Assembly (NCBI GenBank): GCA_003241895.1
Contig: QBLY01000002.1
Span: 1-64,000, forward strand
DNA from: Lysobacteraceae bacterium
Lineage (GTDB): Bacteria; Pseudomonadota; Gammaproteobacteria; Xanthomonadales; Xanthomonadaceae
Length of the DNA stretch: 64,000 nt
Direction of reading: 5' to 3'
Position numbers and translations under genes: made by a program. The stretch's first letter is position 1. Each line of letters starts with the position of its first letter. Shown here in pieces: positions 47,307 through 56,028 of the stretch. The notes beneath the pieces are model-generated. The model was not told the DNA's origin, ran no database searches, and saw nothing but the letters and a program-made list of their open reading frames with translations.

Positions 47307-50141
47307 TCAGTTCTTCCTGAAGCTGGCGCCGTAGCGCAGCGGGGTGGGGTCGGGTTGGCCGGTGTCGATCACCGCGAACTGCGGCAGGCTTTCTTCACCG
47401 GATTCGGCGCGTGTGATGGAAACCCGCAGGTCGAACCACGCCGCCTGCCCCGTCACCGGGTCGGCATTGGCATAGCTTTCGCGCGGCAGGATATCGGAGA
47501 TCAGGTGGTTGAGCAGGAAACCCTTGCGGCTCTCGGGGGCGTCCTTGGCCAGCTTCCAGGCGCCGCGACGCTTGCCGATGGCGTTCCAGGTCCACACGGT
47601 GTCGGGCTGGACGTTGGCGGCCAGGCGGCACTGCACGGTGATGCGGCCCTGGTGCGAATCCACGTGCACCCAGTCGTCGTCGGCCAGGCCGTGGCGCGCG
47701 GCGGTGTCGGGATGCAGGTACAGGAAGTTGCGCGCGGTGATCTGCCGCAGCCAGGCGTTCTGCGAGCCCCAGGCGTGGTACATGAACGGCGGGCGCTGGG
47801 TGACGGCGCTGAGCGGGAAGCGGTGGGTTTCGACCTGCGCGCCTTCGAAGGGTTCGTACCAGATCGGCAGCGGGTCGAAGTAGCGCGCCACGCGCTCGCG
47901 TTCGGCCGCCGGCGGCTGCACGGGGCCGTGCCCCTGCGCGGCCAGCCGGAACTTCTGCAGCGTCTCCGAATACAGCTCCAGCACCACCGGCTCGGCGCGG
48001 GCGATAAAGCCCATGCCCTGCGACCACTGCAGGTAGTCGCGGTTGGCCATCTTGAAGTAGCGGCCCGAAGCGGGCACCTCGGCCTGCCAGAAGCCGCCGT
48101 TCTCGCGGTAGCGATCGAGCTGCTGCGGGTTCGGGCTGCCCTTGCCGTGCTGGCTGCCGTCGCCGCGCCAGCCGGCCAGCAGGCCCACGCCCGGCGCGCG
48201 TTCGTGGTTGACGATGTAGTCGGCGTAATCGCTGTAGCGCGGCGTGCCGTCTTGCTTGAGCAGGGCCGGCAGGCCAATGCGCGCGCCCAGGTCCAGCAGC
48301 ACCGACTGGAAGCCACGCACGTCGCGGCCGGCGCGTTGTTGTGCAGCCTCCAGCACCGGGTGCCGGATGGCGTCGGCAGCGCGGTCGGCGTCGGAGATAG
48401 GGCGGTCGAGCAGCGAGATCGCGTCGAAGCGCTCGAGGTAGGTGGTATCGGGCAGCACCAGGTCGGCGTAGGCCACCATCTCGCTGGAGTAGGCGTCCGA
48501 GTAGATGATCTTCGGGATGCGGTACTCGCCGTCGTCGCCCTTGTCGGTGAGCCAGCGCATCGTCTCGGTCGTATTCATCGCCGAGTTCCAGCTCATGTTG
48601 GCCATGAACAGGAACAGCACGTCCACCGGCTGCGGATCGCCGGCCCAGGCATTGCGGATCACGGTGTGCAGCATGCCGTGCACCGCCAGCGGGTAGCGCC
48701 AGGAGTAGGCGTGGTCGAGCCGGCGCGGTTCGCCGTCGGCGTCCACCAACAGGTCCTCGGGGCCGTGGATGAAGCCCAGCGGCGGCGCGTCCAGCGCACC
48801 GTTGGCCAGGCGGGTCTTGCCCGGGCGGTTGGCCGGCGGAATCGGCCGCGGGAAGGGCGGCTGGTAGCGGAAGCTGCCGGGGGTGTCCACCGCGCCCAGC
48901 AGCAGCTGCAGCAGGTGCAGCGCGCGGCAGGTGTGGAAACCGTTGCTGTGGGCGCTGATGCCGCGCATGGCGTGGAAAGCCACCGGCCGGCCGATCATCT
49001 TCTCGTGCACGCGGCCATGGGTGTCGGTCCAGGGCTGGTCGATCACCACCGGGTCGTCGAAGGCGGCGGCCGCCAGTTCGCGGGCGATGCGACGGATGGT
49101 GTCGGCCGGCACGCCGCAGCGCTCGGCCACGGCGTCGGGCGTGTACTGCGGGTCGAGGTAGCGCTGCGCCAGCAGTTGGAACACCGGCACCGCGCGGCGG
49201 CCGTCGGGCAAAGTGAATTCCCCCACCACCGAAGGCGAGATGCCGGTGCCTTCGGCCAGCGCCACCGCACCGCTGCGATCCCAGCACAGCGCGCGCCCTT
49301 CGCCATCGCGCGCGAACAGGCCGTCGTCGGCGCCGCCCGGGTTTTGCAGCACCAGCCAGTGCGCGTTGGTGAAGCGCACCAGGTAGTCCAGGTCCACCTT
49401 GTCGGCGGCCAGCAGCTCATGGATCAGCGCGAACGCGAACAGGCCGTCGGTGCCCGGTCGGATGCCGATCCACTCGTCGGCGATGGCGCCGTAGCCGCTG
49501 CGAACGGGATTCACCGCGACCACTTTGGCGCCGCGCCCCTTGAGCTGGCCCAGGCCGAGCTTGATCGGGTTGGAGTCGTGGTCTTCCGCCACGCCCCACA
49601 GCATCAGGTATTTTGCATGCTGCCAGTCCGGCTCGCCGAACTCCCAGAAGCTGCCGCCCAGCGTGTACAGCCCGCCGGCGGCCATGTTCACCGAGCAGAA
49701 GCCACCGTGCGCGGCGTAGTTGATGGTGCCGTACTGCTGCGCCCACCAGCCGGTGAGTGCCTGGGACTGGTCGCGTCCGGTGAAGAACGCCAGCCGGTCA
49801 GGGTTGCGCGCGCGGGTCTCGCCCAGCCAGCCGGCGGCCAGCGCCAGCGCCTCGTCCCATTCGATCTCGCGGAACTTGCCTTCGCCGCGCTCGCCCACCC
49901 TGAGCAGCGGCTTGTCCAGCCGTGCCGGCGAGTAGTGCTGCATGATCCCGGCCGCGCCCTTGGCGCACAGCACGCCGCGATTCACCGGGTGCGCCGGGTT
50001 GCCTTCGATGTAGCGGATGCGGCCCTGGCCCAGATGCACGTTGATGCCGCAGCGGCAGGCGCACATGTAGCACGTGGTCTGCTTGACTTCGTCGCCTACC
50101 GGCTGCTGCAGTTTCAGTTCGGGCTCGCCCATGCCCGGCAT
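47307..50141 (-). CDS. soeA: Molybdopterin oxidoreductase, probable sulfite dehydrogenase catalytic subunit SoeA
   Basis: A 944-residue molybdenum enzyme of the DMSO reductase family. The N-terminal [4Fe-4S] ligands are Cys24, Cys27, Cys31 and Cys59 (CYMCACRC and GVLCAKG), and the probable molybdenum ligand is Cys149 in AAHGGFCSVNMAAGG. There is no twin-arginine signal, so it stays in the cytoplasm, which is the defining feature of SoeABC sulfite-oxidising enzymes and differs from exported DmsA/PhsA/TtrA. The wording YIEGNPAHPVNRGVLCAKGA also recalls SoeA. The start may be ATG 50141 or, three codons later, 50132. Sulfite as substrate is inferred. Confidence 0.78.
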   Translation of the reverse strand: MPGMGEPELKLQQPVGDEVKQTTCYMCACRCGINVHLGQGRIRYIEGNPAHPVNRGVLCAKGAAGIMQHYSPARLDKPLLRVGERGEGKFREIEWDEALALAAGWLGETRARNPDRLAFFTGRDQSQALTGWWAQQYGTINYAAHGGFCSVNMAAGGLYTLGGSFWEFGEPDWQHAKYLMLWGVAEDHDSNPIKLGLGQLKGRGAKVVAVNPVRSGYGAIADEWIGIRPGTDGLFAFALIHELLAADKVDLDYLVRFTNAHWLVLQNPGGADDGLFARDGEGRALCWDRSGAVALAEGTGISPSVVGEFTLPDGRRAVPVFQLLAQRYLDPQYTPDAVAERCGVPADTIRRIARELAAAAFDDPVVIDQPWTDTHGRVHEKMIGRPVAFHAMRGISAHSNGFHTCRALHLLQLLLGAVDTPGSFRYQPPFPRPIPPANRPGKTRLANGALDAPPLGFIHGPEDLLVDADGEPRRLDHAYSWRYPLAVHGMLHTVIRNAWAGDPQPVDVLFLFMANMSWNSAMNTTETMRWLTDKGDDGEYRIPKIIYSDAYSSEMVAYADLVLPDTTYLERFDAISLLDRPISDADRAADAIRHPVLEAAQQRAGRDVRGFQSVLLDLGARIGLPALLKQDGTPRYSDYADYIVNHERAPGVGLLAGWRGDGSQHGKGSPNPQQLDRYRENGGFWQAEVPASGRYFKMANRDYLQWSQGMGFIARAEPVVLELYSETLQKFRLAAQGHGPVQPPAAERERVARYFDPLPIWYEPFEGAQVETHRFPLSAVTQRPPFMYHAWGSQNAWLRQITARNFLYLHPDTAARHGLADDDWVHVDSHQGRITVQCRLAANVQPDTVWTWNAIGKRRGAWKLAKDAPESRKGFLLNHLISDILPRESYANADPVTGQAAWFDLRVSITRAESGEESLPQFAVIDTGQPDPTPLRYGASFRKN

Positions 50142-50175
50142 TGTGCCGGGCGCGGGCGGTTACCGCGAGGGCCGC

Positions 50176-50757
50176 CTACTTCGGGGCGTTGATGACGATG
50201 GCGGGATCGCTGAAATCGCTGTAGCGGATCTGGTAGCGGAACTTGTTCTTGCCCTGGCTGCCCGTGGTCTGCACCTGGATGGGCATGCCGCTGGCCTTGG
50301 ACACGAAGGTGAGCGACTCCACCGGCTTGCCGTCGGCCTGCGACACGAAGTGGTACACCCGGGCCGGCTCGCCCGCCTCGTCGGAGTCCGGGCGCCGGGT
50401 CACGGCGGTCCCTGCCGACAGCTCATCGATGGCTTTCTGGTTGCGGTACTGGCTGGGGTCGGCCGCGGCCGGCAGCGGCACCTTCATGGTCTGGCCGCCG
50501 ATGTTCATGTGCATGGTGCGGCCGATGATCACCTGGCGCATGCCGCCGTCCAGGGTGATGGCGTAGCGGTCGGGCGCGGCGAACTCGAGCTGGGTCAATT
50601 TCTTGCCGGTGTCGAGGTCGGTCACGACCGCCCGGAAGCTGCTGGCCGCTATGAACTTGGTGTACGCGGCGCGAACATCGGCGCTGGCGTCGGCGTGGGC
50701 AGGCCCGGTGAAGGCCAGCGAGGCCAGCACGAGGGCGCAGGTGAGGGACTTGATCAT
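50176..50757 (-). CDS. Periplasmic LolA-like protein, function unknown
   Basis: A 193-residue protein with a signal peptide (MIKSLTCALVLASLAFTGPAHA). The mature part is beta-rich and recalls the LolA/LolB-like fold: SSFRAVVTDLDTGKKLTQLEFAAPDRYAI at 40-68, MHMNIGGQTMKVPL, and a C-terminal SFVSKASGMPIQV and KFRYQIRYSDF. It may bind a lipid or lipoprotein, but no role is shown. GGAGAAG at ribosome-site distance supports ATG 50757. It is divergent from the WYL regulator and next to soeA. Confidence 0.72.
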   Translation of the reverse strand: MIKSLTCALVLASLAFTGPAHADASADVRAAYTKFIAASSFRAVVTDLDTGKKLTQLEFAAPDRYAITLDGGMRQVIIGRTMHMNIGGQTMKVPLPAAADPSQYRNQKAIDELSAGTAVTRRPDSDEAGEPARVYHFVSQADGKPVESLTFVSKASGMPIQVQTTGSQGKNKFRYQIRYSDFSDPAIVINAPK

Positions 50758-50837
50758 CGTTGCTTCTCCGGCGCTTGGAGGGATGGAGCGCCAATGCCAT
50801 GCTAAACGTTACCCTAGGACCCATCCGGACATTTGCC

Positions 50838-51806
50838 ATGGACCGCTACGAGCGCATCCTCGCCCTGCATCGCAGCTTGAAGACGTCGCGCTACCCGGTG
50901 GCCATCAAGGGGCTGATGGAGGAGTTGGCGTGTTCGCGCGCCACGCTTTACCGCGACATCGCCTTCCTGCGCGACGCGCTGGGCGCACCGATCGAGAGCG
51001 AAGGCGAGGGCAGCATCCGCTACGACCAGAAGGCAGCAGAACGCTTCGAGCTTCCGGGACTGTGGCTGAACTCCGATGAACTGCACGCGCTTTTGGCCGC
51101 GCACCAACTGCTCGACCGCACCGGGCAGGGCGTGCTGTCGAGTGCGCTGGCGCCGCTCAAGGGCCGCATTGAATCGCTGCTGGCCCAGCAGGCCGGCGGC
51201 AAGCGCTGGCCGGTGGAGCGGGTGCGGGTGATCGCCAGCGGCGTGCGTCGCCGCGACGAGCTGGCCTTCCGCATCGTCGCCGGCGCGGTGCTCGAGCGCC
51301 GCCAGCTGGAGTTCGACTACCTGGCGCGGTCCACCAACGAGCGCACGCATCGCAAGGTGTCGCCGCAGCGCCTGACGCACTACAAGGACAACTGGTACCT
51401 CGACGCCTGGGACCATGAGCGCGAAGGGCTGCGCAGCTTCTCGGTGGACCGGGTGCAGCACGCCAAGCTGCTCGACGGCACCGCGCGCGACCTGCCCGAC
51501 GCCGAGCTCAACCAACACCTGGCCTCGAGCTACGGCATTTTTTCCGGCTCGCCCAAGGGCATTGCCACGATCCTGTTTTCGCCCAAGGCGGCGCGCTGGG
51601 TGGCCGACGAACACTGGCATTCCAAGCAGGAGGGTCGCTTCCTGCCCGACGGTCGCTACGAGCTCAAGCTGCCGTACAGCCACGCCAAGGAACTGCTGAT
51701 GGACGTGCTGCGCTACGGCGCCGATGCCGAAGTGACCGAGCCCGAATCGCTGCGCCAGCAGGCGCGCACGCTGCTGCAGCTGGCGCTTTCCAACTATGAG
51801 CGTTGA
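50838..51806 (+). CDS. WYL-domain transcriptional regulator (YafY type)
   Basis: A 322-residue regulator. An N-terminal winged helix (about 1-60: DRYERILALHRSLK, CSRATLYRDIAFLRD) binds DNA and a WYL domain follows (about 140-235, with VSPQRLTHYKDNWYLDAWDH), which in other members senses nucleic-acid or nucleotide ligands. A WCX-like C-terminal segment ends the protein. The start at 50838 (MDRYERIL) is the family's usual N-terminus. Its stop overlaps the patatin start by 11 bases. Confidence 0.88.
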   Translation: MDRYERILALHRSLKTSRYPVAIKGLMEELACSRATLYRDIAFLRDALGAPIESEGEGSIRYDQKAAERFELPGLWLNSDELHALLAAHQLLDRTGQGVLSSALAPLKGRIESLLAQQAGGKRWPVERVRVIASGVRRRDELAFRIVAGAVLERRQLEFDYLARSTNERTHRKVSPQRLTHYKDNWYLDAWDHEREGLRSFSVDRVQHAKLLDGTARDLPDAELNQHLASSYGIFSGSPKGIATILFSPKAARWVADEHWHSKQEGRFLPDGRYELKLPYSHAKELLMDVLRYGADAEVTEPESLRQQARTLLQLALSNYER

Positions 51807-52764
51807 GGGCCCGGGCGCCGGTACGGCGCCAGGCAAGCGCGTGGCCCTGGTGCTCGGGGCCGGCGGCGCCCGCGGCCTGGCGCATGTCGGCGTCATCCAT
51901 GCGATCGAGGCGCGCGGCTACGAGATCGCCGGTATCGCCGGTGCGTCGATGGGCGCGCTGGTGGGCGGTATCTACGCCGCGGGACGGCTGGAGGAGTACA
52001 GCGAGTGGGCGCGCGGGCTCGAGCGCAGCGACGTCGTCAAGCTGCTCGACTTCGGCTTCGGCTTCCCGGGCCTGATCCGCGGCGATCGGGTGATCGGCGC
52101 GCTGCGCGAACTGGTGGGCGACCATCTGATCGAAGAGCTGCCCATACCCTACACCGCCGTCGCCACCGACCTGGCCAGCCAGCGGGAAGTCTGGCTGACG
52201 CGCGGCAAGCTGTTCGACGCCATCCGCGCGTCCATTGCCATCCCGATGCTTTTCACGCCGCAGATGCTCGACGGCCGCGAGCTGGTGGACGGCGGCCTGC
52301 TGGCGCCGATCCCCATCGCCGCCACGCGCCAGATGCGGGTTGACCGCGTGATCGCGGTGGACGTGAACGGGCCCGTGAGCTGGATCAACGCCGCCCTGGA
52401 GCCCCGCGCCCAGGAAATCGCCGCCGGCCACGGCGAAGGCGAAGCCATCGAAGGTCCCGCCGCCGGCGGCCCGACCACGCTGCGTGAGCGCATGGCCAGC
52501 CTCTGGGAGGAATGGGCCGGGTCCGATGACGGCGAGGCCGAGGCCAAGCCGACGAAAAGCCGCGGCGTGATGGACCTGATGTCGCGCTCGCTCGACACCA
52601 TGCAGGCGCGTATGTCACGCGTGCAGCTGGCGCAGGATCCGCCCGACCTGCTGATCCAGATCTCGCGTGAAACCGCCACGTTCTACGAATTCTGGCGCGC
52701 GCGCGAGCTGGTGGAAAAGGGCCGCGAGGCCGCCGAGAAGGCCCTCGACGCGGCCCGCCTTTAG
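51796..52764 (+). CDS. Patatin-like phospholipase family protein (RssA-like)
   Basis: A 322-residue predicted lipid acyl hydrolase. The oxyanion stretch GAGGARGLAHVG is near residue 20, the nucleophile motif GASMG near 51 (Ser), and the catalytic Asp in VDGGLLAPIP near 172, so the Ser-Asp dyad is complete. The C-terminal 100 residues are charged and helical. No signal peptide. The gene overlaps the end of the WYL regulator by 11 bases, so expression is probably linked. Confidence 0.87.
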   Translation: MSVEGPGAGTAPGKRVALVLGAGGARGLAHVGVIHAIEARGYEIAGIAGASMGALVGGIYAAGRLEEYSEWARGLERSDVVKLLDFGFGFPGLIRGDRVIGALRELVGDHLIEELPIPYTAVATDLASQREVWLTRGKLFDAIRASIAIPMLFTPQMLDGRELVDGGLLAPIPIAATRQMRVDRVIAVDVNGPVSWINAALEPRAQEIAAGHGEGEAIEGPAAGGPTTLRERMASLWEEWAGSDDGEAEAKPTKSRGVMDLMSRSLDTMQARMSRVQLAQDPPDLLIQISRETATFYEFWRARELVEKGREAAEKALDAARL

Positions 52765-52767
52765 CGC

Positions 52768-53334
52768 TTACTGGAAGCCGGGCTGGCCCGATTGTTCGGC
52801 GAACTGCGGCACGCGCTGGAACTGCGAGGTGTCGTAGCCATAGGCGGCGAACTTCGCCCGCAGCGTCTCGTACTGCGCCGCGTCCATCGCCTGTTCGCGC
52901 GCGAACACCCAGCCCATCTTGCGCTTGGGATGGCCGATCAGCGCCCAGGAGTAGTCCGGCGCCACTTCCAGCACCAGCAGGTCGGCCTTCACCAGCCCGA
53001 AGAAGAAAGCGATTTCCCACTGGGCATTGTTGGTGCCGGGCACCACCGTGGCGATGCCCTTCATCTGTTTCTCGGGCTTGTCGAAGGCCTTGCGGTAGGC
53101 ATAGACGTTGTCGATGCGGCCATCGTCGCGAAGCGTGTAGACGTCGGCCGTGGCGACTTTCCCGTTCTCGGCGAAATAGGGGATGTTGGCAATCACCCAC
53201 CAACGGCCCATGAAACGGTCCAGCTGGACGTTCGCGGTGGCGGTGAGTGGCGGCATGGTGTTTCCTCCAGTGCTGGCGCAGGCGGCCAGCAACAGCAGGC
53301 CGGGCAGGATCAGGGACAGGGCGAGGCGGCGCAT
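52768..53334 (-). CDS. blc: Outer-membrane lipocalin (Blc-like lipoprotein)
   Basis: A 188-residue bacterial lipocalin. The lipobox LAAC gives lipidation at Cys19; the lipocalin signature is GRWWVIANIPYFAE, followed by ADVYTLRDDG, WEIAFFFGLVKADLLVLEVAPDYSWALIG and ARE(Q). Family members store or move lysophospholipids in the outer membrane. The start at 53334 (MRRLALSL) is chosen over a frame start at 53832 that runs through non-conserved Gln/Arg-rich sequence; MPAMRRLAL at 53343 is also possible. Convergent with the patatin gene. Confidence 0.9.
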   Translation of the reverse strand: MRRLALSLILPGLLLLAACASTGGNTMPPLTATANVQLDRFMGRWWVIANIPYFAENGKVATADVYTLRDDGRIDNVYAYRKAFDKPEKQMKGIATVVPGTNNAQWEIAFFFGLVKADLLVLEVAPDYSWALIGHPKRKMGWVFAREQAMDAAQYETLRAKFAAYGYDTSQFQRVPQFAEQSGQPGFQ

Positions 53335-53457
53335 GGCGGGCATCCGTTCAACCAGGCACCAGCCTGCGCCCGCCAGGCTGAAGGGGGCGTCAATGCGGTC
53401 TCGGTCCGTGAGACGGCGTTGGGCGAGGCTGATTCCACGCCCACGCAGGAGTCCCAC

Positions 53458-53772
53458 ATGCCGCACCCCCGTCCCGATGCCTCCTCCCCCGACCCGCGCC
53501 TGGCCCGGACGCTTTGGCAGTGGCTGGCGCTGGGTCTGATCGCCATGCTGGTGGTTCCGGCCGCCCGTGGCCCGGTTTACCTGTTGGGCAATATGCCGTT
53601 CTGGCTGCTGATCGCGCCCGGCCTGGCCCTGCTCATCCTTTACCGCCACGCCCTGGTGGCGGCGTGGCGCGCGGTCCTCGTCCGCGCGCCGCGCCGTCGC
53701 CGGCGCTCCGGTGCCGGCCAGGCCCGGCGCCGCCATGCGTCGGTGCGCCAGGCGCAGCTGCGCCGCGCCTGA
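53458..53772 (+). CDS. Small membrane protein, function unknown
   Basis: A 104-residue protein. AGGAG eight bases before ATG 53458 supports translation. Two hydrophobic helices (about 20-38, LWQWLALGLIAMLVVP, and 46-64, NMPFWLLIAPGLALLILY) are followed by a basic, Arg-rich C-terminal tail (RAPRRRRRSGAGQARRRHAS). No family recognised. The larger open frame around it, starting at 52792, covers antisense sequence of the lipocalin and is not credited. Confidence 0.6.
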   Translation: MPHPRPDASSPDPRLARTLWQWLALGLIAMLVVPAARGPVYLLGNMPFWLLIAPGLALLILYRHALVAAWRAVLVRAPRRRRRSGAGQARRRHASVRQAQLRRA

Positions 53773-53909
53773 TCGCCACGCCTGATCGCCGCGCCCGGGC
53801 GGGTGTGAAGGACTGACCGCAGGCAGGACCATGACTTTTTGCCTACGGCGGCCTGCCGGGGCCGCATGCTAGCGTCCGGGGCTTGTATCGAACCGATGGG
53901 GAACCCCGC

Positions 53910-56024
53910 ATGCGTCGCACCCACCTCGCCTGGCTTGTCGCCGGCGCACTGTCCGCTTCATTCTCCGCCATGGCCCAGGCCCCCAAGATGCAAACGCCGA
54001 CCAGCGACGACCCTTACCTGTGGCTCGAGGACGTCGAGGCCGACAAGTCCCTGGACTGGGTGCGGGCCCGAAATGCCGTGTCCGAAGACCAGCTGGCCAA
54101 GGCCCCGGGCTTCGAGGCGCTGCGCAGCGACCTGCTATCCATCCTCGATTCCAACGCCCGCATCCCCTACGTGGGCAAGATGGGCGAGTTCTACTACAAC
54201 TTCTGGCGCGACAAGACCAACCCGCAGGGCGTCTGGCGCCGCACCACGCTGGCCGAATACCGCAAGGGCGCGCCGGCTTGGGAAGTGCTGCTCGATATCG
54301 ATGCGCTCGGCAAGGCCGAGGGCACCAACTGGGTCTGGGGCGGCGCCGAATGCCTGCGGCCCGAATACGACCGCTGCCTGATCAATCTTTCCCGCGGCGG
54401 CGCCGATGCCACCGTCACGCGTGAGTTCGATGTGTCCGATCGCGCTTTTGTAAAGGGCGGCTTCGAGCGCCCCGAGGCCAAGGGCGACCTGGGCTGGATC
54501 GACATCGACACCGTGTACGTCGGCACCGATTTCGGCGCCGGCTCGATGACCAGCTCGGGCTATGCGCGCATCGCCAAGGAGTGGAAGCGCGGTACGCCGA
54601 TGGCCGAGGCCAAGGTGGTGTACGAGGGCCAGGACGACGATATCGCCGTCACCGCCTTCCACGACAGCACGCCTGGCTACGAGCGCGACTTCGTCTACCG
54701 CGGGCTCACCTTCTACACCAACGAACTCTTCCTGCGCGGCAAGGACGGCGGCCTGACCAAGCTCGACCTGCCCGACGGCACGCAGAAGGGCGTGGTGCGC
54801 GAATGGCTCACCGTCGAACTGCGCCAGCCCTGGACCATCGGCGGCAAGGACCACGCGGCTGGCACGCTGCTGGCGATCAAGCTCGACGAGTTCATGGCCG
54901 GCAAGCGCGACTTCGACGTGATCTTCGCGCCCAGCGAAAACACCTCGCTGGCCAGCAGCGGTGCCACCAAGGACTACTTCTTCATCAACGTGCTTGAAGA
55001 CGTCAAGAACCGCATCTACGTGCTCAAGCCCGGCGCGGACGGCTGGGCCCGGCGGCCGCTGGTGGGCGCGCCGGAATTCGGCACGGTCAGCATCAGCGCC
55101 GTGGACGCGGAAGAGTCCAACGACTACTTCATGACCGTCACCGACTACCTCACGCCGACCTCGCTGCTGATGGGCACCATGGGCAAGGCGCCCGAGGAGC
55201 TCAAGCAGCTGCCGGCGTTCTTCGACGCCGCGCCCTACGAGATCAAGCAGCACTTTGCCACCAGCAGGGACGGCACCAAGGTTCCGTATTTCATGGTGTC
55301 GCGCAAGGACCTCGCGCTCAACGGCGACAACCCCACCCTGCTTTACGGCTACGGCGGCTTCGAGGTCTCGATGACCCCCAGCTACTCCGCGGGCGTCGGC
55401 CGGTCCTGGCTGGCCGACGGCGGCGTCTACGTGGTGGCCAATATCCGCGGCGGCGGCGAGTACGGCCCGCGCTGGCACCAGGCGGCGCTCAAGGCCAACC
55501 GCAACAAGGCCTATGAAGACTTCGCGGCCGTGGCCGAGGATCTGATTGCCCGCAAGATCACCCAGCCCAAGCGCCTGGGCATCCAGGGCGGCAGCAACGG
55601 CGGCCTGCTGACGGGCAACATGATGGTGATGTACCCGCAGCTGTTCGGTGCCGTGGTTTCGCAGGTGCCGCTGCTGGACATGCAGCGCTACCACAAGCTG
55701 CTGGCCGGCGCGTCCTGGATGGCCGAGTACGGCGACCCGGACAAGCCCGCGGAATGGGCCTTCCTGCGCAAGTACTCGCCCTACCAGAACCTCAGCAGGG
55801 ACGTGGACTACCCGCCGGTGCTGTTCACCACGTCCACCCGCGACGACCGCGTGCACCCGGGCCATGCCCGCAAGATGACGGCGCGCATGCTCGAGCAGGG
55901 CCACGACGTCACCTACTACGAGAACATCGAGGGTGGCCACGGCGGCGCCGCGAACAATGCCCAGTCGGCCTACATGTCGGCCCTGGCCTATACCTTCCTG
56001 AAACAGAAGCTTTTTGCGGAGTGA
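53910..56024 (+). CDS. Prolyl oligopeptidase family serine peptidase (S9A)
   Basis: A 704-residue peptidase with a signal peptide (MRRTHLAWLVAGALSASFSAMAQA), predicted periplasmic. It has a beta-propeller domain (about 80-410) and a C-terminal hydrolase domain with the nucleophile Ser562 in GIQGGSNGGLLTG, Asp in TSTRDDRVHPGHARKM and His in IEGGHGGAA. It cleaves proline-containing short peptides in known members. The start at 53910 begins at the signal peptide. A second S9 peptidase follows after four bases, so they are probably co-expressed. Confidence 0.9.
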   Translation: MRRTHLAWLVAGALSASFSAMAQAPKMQTPTSDDPYLWLEDVEADKSLDWVRARNAVSEDQLAKAPGFEALRSDLLSILDSNARIPYVGKMGEFYYNFWRDKTNPQGVWRRTTLAEYRKGAPAWEVLLDIDALGKAEGTNWVWGGAECLRPEYDRCLINLSRGGADATVTREFDVSDRAFVKGGFERPEAKGDLGWIDIDTVYVGTDFGAGSMTSSGYARIAKEWKRGTPMAEAKVVYEGQDDDIAVTAFHDSTPGYERDFVYRGLTFYTNELFLRGKDGGLTKLDLPDGTQKGVVREWLTVELRQPWTIGGKDHAAGTLLAIKLDEFMAGKRDFDVIFAPSENTSLASSGATKDYFFINVLEDVKNRIYVLKPGADGWARRPLVGAPEFGTVSISAVDAEESNDYFMTVTDYLTPTSLLMGTMGKAPEELKQLPAFFDAAPYEIKQHFATSRDGTKVPYFMVSRKDLALNGDNPTLLYGYGGFEVSMTPSYSAGVGRSWLADGGVYVVANIRGGGEYGPRWHQAALKANRNKAYEDFAAVAEDLIARKITQPKRLGIQGGSNGGLLTGNMMVMYPQLFGAVVSQVPLLDMQRYHKLLAGASWMAEYGDPDKPAEWAFLRKYSPYQNLSRDVDYPPVLFTTSTRDDRVHPGHARKMTARMLEQGHDVTYYENIEGGHGGAANNAQSAYMSALAYTFLKQKLFAE

Positions 56025-56028
56025 CGCC

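Noticed and set aside
47355-50192. A 945-codon open frame on the plus strand opposite soeA
   Set aside because: It mirrors the molybdopterin gene and has shadow composition; the minus-strand gene has complete cofactor motifs.
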